This document shows positions 35,365-43,103 of a stretch of 64,000 nt of DNA, piece by piece. This DNA comes from Bradyrhizobium sp. AT1 (GTDB taxonomy: Bacteria; Pseudomonadota; Alphaproteobacteria; Rhizobiales; Xanthobacteraceae), in assembly GCF_001590795.1 (NCBI RefSeq), contig NZ_JXDL01000001.1, positions 5,917,860 through 5,981,859 on the forward strand, given 5' to 3'. Both the position numbers and the translations under genes were made by a program. Within the stretch, counting starts at the first letter, position 1, and each line of letters opens with the position of its first letter. The notes beneath the pieces are model-generated. The model was not told where the DNA came from and ran no database searches. It was given only the letters and a program-made list of their open reading frames with translations.

Positions 35365-36150
35365 CTAAAACTTCGGCGCTCTCTTCTCCGCGAACGCCTT
35401 GATGCCTTCCTTGATCTCGTCGCCGCGCATGCTGTCGCGGTGGCGCTGGTCGGCGGCGCGATCGTCGATCTCGCCGCGGGCGAATTCGTTGATCGCGCGC
35501 TTCATGCCGGCCATCGCCTGCGGGGCGTTGCCGGCGAGGATGCCGGCAAGCTGGTCGACCTCCTCGTCCAGAAATTCGACCGCCACCATCGCGGTGAGAT
35601 AGCCGATGCGCAGCATTTCCGGCGCGCTGATCTTTTGCGCGGTCAGGAACAGCTTCTTTGCATTGTCGAGACCTAGCCGGGTGACGTAGCGCTTGATGCC
35701 GCTCGGGTAATAATGCAGCCCGAGCCGCGCCGCCGGCATGAACATCTCGGCGGTGTCGACGCCGATCCGGAAATCGCAGGCGAGCGCGAGGTCGGTCGAG
35801 CCGCCATAGACGCCGCCGTTGAGCCGGCAGATCGTCGGCACGCCCAGATCCTCCAGCCGGTTGACGACCACCTCGAAGGCGGAGCCCGCGCTCTGCTGCT
35901 CGTTCGCGCTGACGGCGCGCTCGGCGACCGAGTTGAGGTCGTAGCCCGCGGAGAAGGCGCGGCCGGTGCCGGTCAGCACCAGCACGCGGATGGCCGGGTC
36001 GGCCTCGACCACGTCAAACAGTCTGACGAGCTCGTCGAGATCCTCCGCCTGGAGCCGATTGAGATGCTTCGGCCGATTGAGGCGGATGGTGGCGCGCGCG
36101 CCGTCGCGTTCGAGCAGGGGGCCGGTGGCTGCGTCGGTGATGTCCGACAT
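35365..36150 (-). CDS. Enoyl-CoA hydratase/isomerase (crotonase) family protein
   Basis: 261 residues of the crotonase superfamily: RIRLNRPKHLNRLQ-like N-terminus, the oxyanion-hole strand FSAGYDLNSVAE, and ICRLNGGVYGGSTDLALACDFRIG. The first catalytic Glu position (usually in GxGLELA) reads GGSTDLAL, so hydratase activity may be altered. ATG at 36150 follows GGAGACAAG; four extra upstream codons were rejected. The upstream K+ channel gene is only 13 bases away on the same strand, so the two are probably co-transcribed. Confidence 0.87.
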   Translation of the reverse strand: MSDITDAATGPLLERDGARATIRLNRPKHLNRLQAEDLDELVRLFDVVEADPAIRVLVLTGTGRAFSAGYDLNSVAERAVSANEQQSAGSAFEVVVNRLEDLGVPTICRLNGGVYGGSTDLALACDFRIGVDTAEMFMPAARLGLHYYPSGIKRYVTRLGLDNAKKLFLTAQKISAPEMLRIGYLTAMVAVEFLDEEVDQLAGILAGNAPQAMAGMKRAINEFARGEIDDRAADQRHRDSMRGDEIKEGIKAFAEKRAPKF

Positions 36151-36163
36151 TCTTGTCTCCATC

Positions 36164-37270
36164 TTACTTGTTTTCGAGCGCGCGGCGTTTCGCCTCGGCG
36201 TCGATGGTCTCGGCGAGATCCGGGTGCCGTGCCATCAGCACGCGGAAGTCGACGAGGTCGAGCACCAGAAGCCGCGATACTTTCGTGGTCGAAACGTTGG
36301 CGCCGCGCTTGTTGTTGCCGAGCAGTGCCATCTCGCCGAAGAAGGCGCCTTCGCCGAGTTGCACCTTCTTGCCGGGCAGGTCGACCTCGACCTCGCCGGC
36401 GGCGATGAAATACATGCAATCGCCCTGCGCCCCCTTGCGGATGATCATGGTGCGCGCCGGCAGCTCCATGGTCCGCAGCATGTGGGTGACGTCGGCAATC
36501 GCAGCGGGGCCGAGCGCCGCGAAGAACGGCACCTTGCTGACGGCCTCCCAGGTCTTGAGGAAGTTGTCGCGCCGGGTCTCGGCGGCAAACCCGGTCGCCA
36601 GGATACCGGTCCAGAGGCCGAACACACCGAGGCCGGAGATCATCACCGCGGCCGCCACCAGGCGCCCGAGCGGCGTCACCGGCACGGCGTCGCCATAGCC
36701 GGTGGTCGTCAGCGTGACGACGGCCCACCACAGCGCGGCTGGCACGCTGCCGAAGGTCTGCGGCTGCACGTCCCGCTCCAGGAAATATTCGGCGACCGAG
36801 GCGAGGAAGACCACCATCAGGAAGATCACGAGCACGCTGACCAGCGGCCCCGATTCCAGCACCAGCACGCGGCGGAGCTGCCGCAACCCCGGAATGCCCG
36901 GGACCACCTTGAGCACCCAGAGCACGCCGAGCAGCCAAGCCGTCCCGGGCTCGGCGCCGAGAAACAGCGCGACCGGCACCGCCAGAGCCCCGATCGCGTC
37001 GACCACCCCGGCAGAAGAGGACATGTAGAGCGAAAGCCGCCCGTGCTGCCCCATATGGCGCAGCCGGACCAGCCATTCGAAGACGAAATAGGCGAGGCAT
37101 GCCCAGAGCAGAGCGCCGATCCAGCCGTGCGCCTCATGGGCCCGCTTGTCCGACAGCAACACCATGCCGAGCACGCCGACGACCACCGCGACATAGGCCG
37201 CCTTGGTCATGTTGCGGCCGGCCGTGGCGGCCGCGAACTGGGCCAGAGCGGAGATCAGCGGCTTGGACAT
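36164..37270 (-). CDS. Cyclic nucleotide-gated potassium channel (MlotiK1-like)
   Basis: 368 residues: six membrane segments with the pore helix and K+ selectivity filter TLTTTGYGDAVP, and a C-terminal cyclic nucleotide-binding domain with the phosphate-binding cassette GEGAFFGEMALLGNNKRGANV. The segment SVPAALWWAVVTLTTTGYGD and the S6 stretch FGLWTGILATGF are close to MlotiK1 from Mesorhizobium loti, a tetrameric channel opened by cAMP without an intracellular C-linker. ATG at 37270 (MSKPLIS) was chosen because the longer frame runs through a 12-bp tandem repeat that would encode Asp-Arg-Ser-Gln repeats. Confidence 0.93.
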   Translation of the reverse strand: MSKPLISALAQFAAATAGRNMTKAAYVAVVVGVLGMVLLSDKRAHEAHGWIGALLWACLAYFVFEWLVRLRHMGQHGRLSLYMSSSAGVVDAIGALAVPVALFLGAEPGTAWLLGVLWVLKVVPGIPGLRQLRRVLVLESGPLVSVLVIFLMVVFLASVAEYFLERDVQPQTFGSVPAALWWAVVTLTTTGYGDAVPVTPLGRLVAAAVMISGLGVFGLWTGILATGFAAETRRDNFLKTWEAVSKVPFFAALGPAAIADVTHMLRTMELPARTMIIRKGAQGDCMYFIAAGEVEVDLPGKKVQLGEGAFFGEMALLGNNKRGANVSTTKVSRLLVLDLVDFRVLMARHPDLAETIDAEAKRRALENK

Positions 37271-37284
37271 GCGGGAAGGTGGCT

Positions 37285-37354
37285 CGGTCTCGGGATCAGT
37301 CTCGGATCGGTCTTGGGATCGGTCTTGGGATCGATCTTGGGATCGGTCTGGGAC
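37285..37354. repeat. 12-bp tandem repeat (six copies) upstream of the K+ channel
   Basis: Six head-to-tail near-copies of CGGTCTTGGGAT (one 11-base unit; the third and fourth copies are exact). It begins 15 bases from the channel start codon on its 5' side, so it lies in the leader or promoter region. Length variation by slippage would move promoter elements. Confidence 0.8.
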
Positions 37355-37491
37355 AAGTCTTCGGCGTCCCGGCTGGGACGCCGGCGCCAAAGTGCCTGCC
37401 CGGGCGGAGGCCGTCAACGACAGGGGCAGGCAGCGTGATCAGCGCTACCGCGCCGAGCCCTCGGACCAGCGGGGCCGTCTGGCGAGCCTGT

Positions 37492-37710
37492 CTACCTGAA
37501 ATGCGGCGGCTCGTCGTAGCCGCGGCGGCTGCTGAAGAACAGCAGCACCATCAGCCCGACGCCGACAATGATGGAGAACCCCGCGCCCAGTGCCAGCGCC
37601 ACATAGCCTTCCGTCGGGATCGGCTCACCTTCGACCGCCATTGCGGAGTAGGCGAAGTAGCCGGCCCCGGCCAGCATTCCCAGAAGGAGGATGATGAGGA
37701 GTGCACGCAT
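37492..37710 (-). CDS. Small membrane protein of unknown function
   Basis: 72 residues with two membrane helices (LLIILLLGMLAGAGYFAYSAM and YVALALGAGFSIIVGVGLMVLLFF) joined by a short acidic loop (VEGEPIPTEG) and ending in a basic cytoplasmic tail (SSRRGYDEPPHFR). The helices and clean ends argue for a real gene although it is short. Function is unknown. It sits between the tandem-repeat leader of the K+ channel and the TAXI protein, all on the minus strand. Confidence 0.7.
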   Translation of the reverse strand: MRALLIILLLGMLAGAGYFAYSAMAVEGEPIPTEGYVALALGAGFSIIVGVGLMVLLFFSSRRGYDEPPHFR

Positions 37711-37832
37711 GCTGCGGTCTCCGGTTGTAACCGGGAACCAACGGTTGCAAATCGCGACGGTTCCCGAATTTCGCCCCGTGCTCACGGGAAAATCCGGCAA
37801 GGCTCCGGGGCGGGAGCCCTGCGCCGGCTCTC

Positions 37833-39278
37833 TCAGGCGCTCTGGGCGGTCTTCACCATCACGACATTGCTGTCGTCGTGCTGGGCAGGGGCCGCGTCGC
37901 GCGCCGCCTTTTCGGTCTCGCCGGCATGACGTTTCAGATAGTCGCGGCGCATGCCAATCTCGTCGCGGACGAATTCGTAGCCGAGCTTGAAGGTGTCGAG
38001 CCCGTCGGTGCTGATCGTGCCGTCTCGAAGCCCAATGACGGCCCCGCGCAAAATACCCTCCAGCTCGTCCTGGAGGCATTCGAGTTGATCCAGGGAGTGG
38101 GCGTGCTCGATCCGCTCGCCGATGTCGAGGATGGCGGTGGAGAGCTCGCTGGCCTTCTCCGGCGCGATGCGGGTGATCTTGGCGTAGATCGCGGCGAAGA
38201 TCGAGCCGATGACGCTAAGCGCGGCAGCGCCGAGATACATCAGGTCGCTGTATTTATCCATGAACGACTTGGTGTCGTCGTTGATGTAGTCGGCCGCGCC
38301 CTGATGAGCCATCACGAAGGCGTCCTTCTCGACGGAGGCCGGCTCGATCCTGGTGGCAAAGCTGTTGTCGAGCCCGAGCGCCGACTTGTTCTCGTAGACG
38401 ATGCGTGCGAGCTCGCCTGCCGTGCTCGGTGACATCCTGGATTGCGCGACCAGCAGCCATTCGAGGCCGATCGTATCGAGATCGTCGTCGGGAATTTGCG
38501 GCGAGGTCGACAGCGTGCCCGCCGTCAGCGTCTCGCTGGAAATGCCGGGGAGTCTGCGTGCCAGCGCCTTGGCCTCGTCGATCGCGTTGAGCGTGAAGCC
38601 GCCGCGCTTGGCGAGTTGCTCATAGGCCTTGTCCCGCACCGCCCTGGAGGCATGAACGATGGCGATCACCGCGCCGAAGCCATTCGACGGCGCAAACAGC
38701 TTGTCGAGCGTTGCGCCCTGCGGCGCCATCTGGATCTTCGCGGCGTCGGGGCCGTCGGGGATGTCGAGGATGCCGCGGACGAAGGCGAGGGAGGACTCGT
38801 TCTCGGCGACGACCGCAACCTTCTTCTTCCTCAACTCGGCGATCGACTTGATCTTCTTGTTACCGGGGCCGAGCAGTAGCACGAGATCGTGCTCGAGGAT
38901 CGCGAGGGTGCGCGCCCGCAGCGGCACCTTGGCGTCGGTGCGCAGGACGGCGAGGTCAGCCTGCTTGCGGTCGAACTGTGCGAGCGCCTTGGCGTTGTCT
39001 GCGTTGTTGACGACCTTGATCCGGAAGCGCGAGGCGTTGGACTTCAGCACGGTGGCGAGCTTGGTCGCAAACAGCGCCTCGTCGCTGTTGGGAGCGCCGA
39101 CGGCAAAGGTCAGCGTTTCCGAATTGTGCAGCAAGGCGCGGCCGCCCCAGACGGTGGCGAGCGACAACAGCAGGGTCAGCACGACGTAGAGGAAGACCTG
39201 CTGCTGATTGGTCTTGATCACCTTGGGACGCCGCGGCGGCGGCTCGGTCGGTGATGAAATGGGGCCTTCAGTACTCAT
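37833..39278 (-). CDS. Membrane-anchored TAXI family solute-binding protein
   Basis: 481 residues. A cytoplasmic Pro-rich N-terminus precedes a membrane helix (VFLYVVLTLLLSLATVWGG). A periplasmic TAXI/NMT1-like binding domain follows (residues about 55-335), then a second helix (LMYLGAAALSVIGSIFAAIYA) and about 110 cytoplasmic residues with helical, charged content. TAXI proteins normally serve TRAP transporters, but no TRAP permease is nearby and the binding domain is tethered between two helices. That topology fits a sensor or an anchored binding protein. Start is a clear ATG; no partner gene is evident. Confidence 0.85.
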   Translation of the reverse strand: MSTEGPISSPTEPPPRRPKVIKTNQQQVFLYVVLTLLLSLATVWGGRALLHNSETLTFAVGAPNSDEALFATKLATVLKSNASRFRIKVVNNADNAKALAQFDRKQADLAVLRTDAKVPLRARTLAILEHDLVLLLGPGNKKIKSIAELRKKKVAVVAENESSLAFVRGILDIPDGPDAAKIQMAPQGATLDKLFAPSNGFGAVIAIVHASRAVRDKAYEQLAKRGGFTLNAIDEAKALARRLPGISSETLTAGTLSTSPQIPDDDLDTIGLEWLLVAQSRMSPSTAGELARIVYENKSALGLDNSFATRIEPASVEKDAFVMAHQGAADYINDDTKSFMDKYSDLMYLGAAALSVIGSIFAAIYAKITRIAPEKASELSTAILDIGERIEHAHSLDQLECLQDELEGILRGAVIGLRDGTISTDGLDTFKLGYEFVRDEIGMRRDYLKRHAGETEKAARDAAPAQHDDSNVVMVKTAQSA

Positions 39279-39655
39279 GGCAGCACTCTGGCCTTATTCT
39301 CGGAGGACGGGCGGCCTGCGGACGTGATCGCGGCGGGGCCCCTGCAATTCCTAAACGTCTGAAAAAAGAACGATATTCTCTATCGACAATGATAGCGCGA
39401 AGGTCACGGAATGCAAATTCCGAGCCGGAGGTAACCTTACGCAAGGCCAGCGCGGCGATTGGTCATGCTATCACCGGTTAGCCACACTTGGCGATTTTCC
39501 GGTTCCCCCCGGCTGCATTCCGCCGCGGGAGATGTCATAAATCGCACGTCCCGGCGATTTGACCGGTCGAAGAGCCGGTCCAAGAAGAAGTTGCGCTGAA
39601 CGCTCCAATTTTCCTTGTCACGTCAATGAGGGCGTCAGCTTTGTCGTTTCCACCC
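39279..39655. other. Intergenic region between TAXI protein and DUF3307 gene
   Basis: About 380 bases with A/T-rich patches around 39360-39400 that could contain promoters for the divergent genes. I see no gene, strong terminator or recognisable operator. Confidence 0.4.
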
Positions 39656-40042
39656 ATGTCATCGGCGGTTCCGGTCGAAGCGCTCATTGGCTGGATGTTG
39701 CTGCTCACCTTCAAGCACATCATCGCCGATTTCGTCCTCCAGACCGCCTGGATGGCGCATGGCAAAGACCAGAAGCACGGCTGGGCTCTGCCCCTCCTGG
39801 TGCACTGCCTCGTTCACCTTGCGGTTGCGTTGCCGCTGATCCTGATCGTGGCGCCGAAATTCTGGTTCGTGGCCTTCATCGACTTCGTGATCCACATCAC
39901 GATCGACCGCGCCAAAGGGTTCGTCTCGGCGAATTTCGGGGTGGACCTGCAGCACCCCTGGTTCTGGACCCTGATCGGCGTCGACCAGGCGCTGCACCAT
40001 CTCACCGGCTTCGGCCTCTCCATCTTCATGGCGGCGAACTGA
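39656..40042 (+). CDS. DUF3307 family small membrane protein
   Basis: 128 residues, mostly hydrophobic, with the DUF3307 pattern: LLTFKHIIADFVLQTAWMAHGKDQKHGWALPLLVHCLVH and FIDFVIHITIDRAKGF...LIGVDQALHHLTG. His residues recur along the helices. Members are inner-membrane proteins of unknown function, often seen alone. ATG at 39656 was chosen; an ATG ten codons upstream is also in frame. Confidence 0.85.
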   Translation: MSSAVPVEALIGWMLLLTFKHIIADFVLQTAWMAHGKDQKHGWALPLLVHCLVHLAVALPLILIVAPKFWFVAFIDFVIHITIDRAKGFVSANFGVDLQHPWFWTLIGVDQALHHLTGFGLSIFMAAN

Positions 40043-40059
40043 GACCGGCGATTGATCCC

Positions 40060-40164
40060 GTAGCCCGGATGGAGCGAAGCGCAATCCCGGATTCGTTCCA
40101 GACCGGAAGCCGAGCGATGCGGTTAGCCTGGTCCCGGATTACGCTTGCGCTCCATCCGGGCTAC
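40060..40164. repeat. Dispersed palindromic repeat, about 105 bp
   Basis: Outer arms GTAGCCCGGATGGAGCGAAG and the complementary CTTGCGCTCCATCCGGGCTA close a longer imperfect hairpin, with inner CAATCCCGGATT / GTCCCGGATTACG-type arms. It is downstream of the DUF3307 gene. This 'tagcccggatggagcgaagc' element is common in Bradyrhizobium intergenic regions. Confidence 0.8.
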
Positions 40165-40300
40165 GCAGCTCCCCACGAGCTTCTTCCTGCCGCCCCTGAT
40201 TCGTCCACAGGCGCAACCACCCCGGGTGACTACAGGGCGGCGTGGTTAACCTTTCATTAGAGAATTGCACTGCATCTTCCTCACACGAGGGAGAACTACA

Positions 40301-40699
40301 ATGTTTTCAAGCCGCGACGCCTTTGAAAGCGATTTCTGCCCGGTCCGCGACGAGCTCCTTGGCGAGATGTATCGCGCCAGCGAGAGTGGCCTGCCGAGGT
40401 TGGTTGAGAGTGTTTCCCCTGACGCACGCGCCAGGCTGGCGCTGTTCTGCTATCGCCGCAGCCATCTGCACTCGCTGGCGGTCGCCATCGCTGCGAGCTG
40501 CAACGAGCGCGACCTGATCGAGAACGGCGGCCGTGTCGGCTCGACGCTTTACGCGCTGTCGCGCGAAGGCGCGGCGAAATCCTCGCCGTCGCTGTCGGGC
40601 GGCCGCAAGCCGATCACGCTGTCGACCAAGCCGCTCTCGGTGCTCGCACCGCTCGAGGACGAGTTCGACGACGAGATCAGCGAAGCTGTTCCGGCCTAG
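40301..40699 (+). CDS. Conserved hypothetical protein
   Basis: 132 residues, soluble, no signal peptide. It is rich in Ser and acidic residues at the C-terminus (LAPLEDEFDDEISEAVPA) and has helical segments PVRDELLGEMYRASESGLPRLVESV and RSHLHSLAVAIAASCNERDLIENGG. I recognise no domain. The ATG follows GAGGGAG. It resembles short conserved proteins found singly in Bradyrhizobium; function is unknown. Confidence 0.7.
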   Translation: MFSSRDAFESDFCPVRDELLGEMYRASESGLPRLVESVSPDARARLALFCYRRSHLHSLAVAIAASCNERDLIENGGRVGSTLYALSREGAAKSSPSLSGGRKPITLSTKPLSVLAPLEDEFDDEISEAVPA

Positions 40700-40782
40700 T
40701 GCATTTTATTGGCGCATGATCTCCGCGCAAACGCTTTGCGTTTGTGGCGCCGAAAACCGCTGCGCGGCCCTCCGGATCCGGA

Positions 40783-41106
40783 TCATGCGCTAGCGATCTC
40801 CGGCAGCCCGAACTTCCGCCGCGCCATCGCGCATTCGGCATCGCCGGGCATGCAGGTACGGCACACCTCCGGCCGCACCGCATAGATGCCGCACGCCGTC
40901 GCTTTCCCGATGTCCCCCTGCAACGCCGAACAGCGATCGCCTTCGCAACGCATCCCGGACTGGCGTTCGTTGACCAGCGCCTCCGGAATCGCGGCAAGCT
41001 CCTCGTCGCTCTCGATCGAGAAACGCGGCCAGTTCTGCGAATAGCCGCAGCAGGCGCCGCAGCTCTGGCAACAGCTCGACAGATCGGTTTCTTCCATCGT
41101 CGTCAC
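40783..41106 (-). CDS. YkgJ family cysteine-cluster protein
   Basis: 107 residues with the CxxCxACC-type zinc/iron-cluster motif: SCCQSCGACCGYSQNWP near the N-terminus, then EGDRCSAL, TACGIYAVRPEVCRTC and DAEC. The eleven Cys fit the YkgJ family, putative Fe-S or zinc proteins of unknown activity. The start is GTG at 41106, with an in-frame ATG three codons in as the alternative. Its start is 7 bases past the stop of the upstream WYL regulator gene, so the two may be co-transcribed. Confidence 0.85.
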   Translation of the reverse strand: MTTMEETDLSSCCQSCGACCGYSQNWPRFSIESDEELAAIPEALVNERQSGMRCEGDRCSALQGDIGKATACGIYAVRPEVCRTCMPGDAECAMARRKFGLPEIASA

Positions 41107-41113
41107 GTATCCT

Positions 41114-41812
41114 TCACGTGTCCTTGGGCGGGCCCCAGACCAGGCTCTGCCGCCATCTGGCGCGCAGCACGTCGCGTCGTTCCGGATATTTCTCGTCGAG
41201 ATAGTTCGCCTCCACCACGCGGTCGGTGCGGAAGCTGCGGAAGTCGCCGCGCAGTTCGCACCAGGCCGCGAGCAGCCGCACGGCTTCGAGATAGCCGACC
41301 GAGATCGGCCAGATCATGCGCTCGCTGGCGCGACCCTGCTCGTCCCGATAGCGCAGCATGATCTTCTTGCCTTCGTGGATCTGGGTGCGCGTGCGTACCA
41401 TGTCGAGTCTATCAGGCTCCCTGTTCCAGCTCGGCCGTGCCCGGCTCGCCGGCTCCAGCACGAAGGGGCGCAGGCGCTCGGGCACGGTGTCGGCGATTTT
41501 GGCCATCAGATCCTCGGCCGCGCGTGCCAGTGCTGAATCGGCATGGCCGGCGACCCATTGTGCGCCCAGCACCGCCGCCTCGATCTCGTCGGGTGTCAGC
41601 ATCAAGGGCGGCAGGTCGAAACCCTTCTCCAGGATGTAGCCCATGCCGGCTTCACCGCGGATCGGCACGCGCTGGCCGATCAGCGTCGCGATGTCGCGAT
41701 AGATCGTGCGCTTCGAGGTCTCGAGCTCGGCCGCGATGGCGTCCGCCGTCAGCGGCTTACGCGTGCGTCTCAGCACCTGGATGATCTGAAACAGCCGGTC
41801 GGCGCGTCTCAT
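41114..41812 (-). CDS. YafY-type HTH / WYL domain regulator (second of two)
   Basis: 232 residues: N-terminal HTH (RRADRLFQIIQVLRRTRKPLTADAIAAELETSKRTIYRDIATLIGQ) and a WYL domain whose signature region is DEQGRASERMIWPISVGYLEAVRLLAAWCELRGDFRSFR. It is shorter than the first WYL regulator, as it lacks the C-terminal extension. A related pair of palindromes lies 44 bases upstream of its start and again upstream of the divergent GST-fold gene at 42225. Confidence 0.92.
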   Translation of the reverse strand: MRRADRLFQIIQVLRRTRKPLTADAIAAELETSKRTIYRDIATLIGQRVPIRGEAGMGYILEKGFDLPPLMLTPDEIEAAVLGAQWVAGHADSALARAAEDLMAKIADTVPERLRPFVLEPASRARPSWNREPDRLDMVRTRTQIHEGKKIMLRYRDEQGRASERMIWPISVGYLEAVRLLAAWCELRGDFRSFRTDRVVEANYLDEKYPERRDVLRARWRQSLVWGPPKDT

Positions 41813-41855
41813 GACGGGTCTCTCGTTGGAGGTCTTTTCAGGAAACGGCGCGCGG

Positions 41856-41879
41856 CTGCTGACAGGATGTTGGCAGCAG
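41856..41879. promoter_or_regulatory. Operator half of a matched palindrome pair (regulator side)
   Basis: 24-bp imperfect palindrome with outer arms CTGCTG and CAGCAG and inner matches nCA...TGn, sharing the pattern of the perfect palindrome at 42151-42178. It is 44 bases upstream of the WYL regulator start and 48 bases before the ATG at 41927. Confidence 0.7.
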
Positions 41880-41926
41880 GGGGGGTTCTATACCGGGACA
41901 ACACAGCGACTGAAGAGGATTTGTCC

Positions 41927-42187
41927 ATGATCATTCCAACCCATTTCGGCCCGGCCATTCCGATGCTGCGGGCACAGGCGTGGCCGGTATCGGTGTTCGG
42001 CCGCCTCGTTTCGCTCGATCTCATGGCCGTCGACCTCCGGTTTGCTCTCGCAAGCGTGGTGACACGCTCGCTGACCCAGGCGGCGGACGCGCTGGTCCGC
42101 CATGTGATGGGCCGTGCCTGGCGGGGGGCCCGTTTCGCAGAAGATATCACGGCTGCTGCCACCATGGTGGCAGCAGCCCGTCACTAG
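41927..42187 (+). CDS. Candidate small protein between WYL regulator and GST-fold gene
   Basis: An 86-residue frame with GAAGAGGA seven bases before the ATG. The product is Ala/Val/Arg-rich (SLDLMAVDLRFALASVVTRS) with no signal peptide or recognised domain. The last residues (TAAATMVAAARH) are encoded across the palindromic operator at 42151-42178. It may be a real small gene co-regulated with the GST-fold gene 37 bases downstream, or it may be fortuitous. Confidence 0.4.
   Translation: MIIPTHFGPAIPMLRAQAWPVSVFGRLVSLDLMAVDLRFALASVVTRSLTQAADALVRHVMGRAWRGARFAEDITAAATMVAAARH
42151..42178. promoter_or_regulatory. Operator half of a matched palindrome pair (GST side)
   Basis: Perfect 28-bp inverted repeat: GGCTGCTGCCACCA followed directly by its complement. 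Its central 24 bp match the imperfect palindrome at 41856-41879 (CTGCTGnCA half-sites). It ends 46 bases before the GST-fold gene start, so it is placed to repress that gene. Confidence 0.75.
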
Positions 42188-42224
42188 GTTCCGTCAACTT
42201 TTTCGGTGGTTCAGGAGAAGCTTC

Positions 42225-42953
42225 ATGATCACGCTTTACGGATTTGGCACCGGCTTCGGCCTGCCGGAAATCAGCCCCTTCGTTACCAAGACGGAGGTGC
42301 AGCTCAAGATGGCGGGATTGCCCTACCGGAAGGAGCGGGCGATGCCGCCGGCCTCGCCCAAGGGGCAGCTGCCGTTCATCGACGACGGCGGTGAGGCGGT
42401 GGCCGATTCCACCTTCATCCGTGCCCATATCGAGCGCCGCTACGGCTTCGATTTCGACGCCGGCCTGTCGCTGGCCGAGCGGGCGCAGGCCTGGGCGTTC
42501 GAACGGATGATCGAGCACCATGTCTATTGGGGGCTGGTCGGGGCGCGCTGGGTCGACCCGGTGAACTTCGCCAAGGGACCTGCGCATTTCTTCGATGGCG
42601 CGCCGGAGCACAACCGCGGGAAGCTGCGCGAGGATGCACAGTTCCGCGTCGCCGAGAACTATCTGCTCTCGGGCCTCGGCCGTCACGCGCCCGATGACGA
42701 CGTCGATCTCGCCGTGCGCTCGCTGTTCGCGCTGTCGGTGCAGCTCGGCGACAAGACCTATCTGATGGGCAACAAGCCCTGCGGCGTCGATGCCACCGCC
42801 TTCGGCATGCTCGCCGGCATCCTCTCGCCGTTTTTCGAATCGACCTTTCGCGAGCGCGCCGAGGGATTTCCGAACCTCACGGCTTACGTCGATCGCATGA
42901 TGGACAATTACTATCCCGAGTTCGCCTGGACGCCACTGCGGCAGGCGGCGTAG
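42225..42953 (+). CDS. GST-fold protein, Faxc/metaxin-like glutathione S-transferase family
   Basis: 242 residues: an N-terminal thioredoxin-like domain (ITLYGFGTGFGLPEISPFVTKTEVQLKMAGLPY) with the GST_N_4-type start lacking a Cys-x-x-Cys, and a helical C-terminal domain (YLLSGLGRHAP... KTYLMGNKPCGVDATAFGMLAGIL). AGGAGAAG precedes ATG at 42225. The long upstream frame is unlikely. Control by the WYL regulator at 41114 is suggested by the shared palindromes; the substrate is unknown. Confidence 0.88.
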   Translation: MITLYGFGTGFGLPEISPFVTKTEVQLKMAGLPYRKERAMPPASPKGQLPFIDDGGEAVADSTFIRAHIERRYGFDFDAGLSLAERAQAWAFERMIEHHVYWGLVGARWVDPVNFAKGPAHFFDGAPEHNRGKLREDAQFRVAENYLLSGLGRHAPDDDVDLAVRSLFALSVQLGDKTYLMGNKPCGVDATAFGMLAGILSPFFESTFRERAEGFPNLTAYVDRMMDNYYPEFAWTPLRQAA

Positions 42954-43053
42954 CCGAGACGTTTCCGCGGGCACCGTGTAACCTCTCCTGCAAGCGGGAG
43001 AGGGAGCGCAGCGATGTCGTGGCGGCGTCCTAAATCCAGACGCTCAAAACAAA

Positions 43054-43078
43054 AGAGCCGGCCCATCGGGCCGGCTCT
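43054..43078 (-). terminator. Rho-independent terminator of the CouP-like gene
   Basis: Perfect 11-base arms (AGAGCCGGCCC and complement) around ATC, followed on the minus strand by TTTTGTTTT. It lies 25 bases past the stop of the binding-protein gene and ends the hydroxycinnamate operon. Confidence 0.88.
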
Positions 43079-43103
43079 CGTGGTCTCGGAATTTCCGCAG
43101 CGC

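Noticed and set aside
37271..37417. Longer start for the K+ channel including Asp-Arg-Ser-Gln repeats
   Set aside because: The extension is translated from a 12-bp tandem repeat and has no counterpart in MlotiK1-type channels; SD support is better judged at 37270 by homology.
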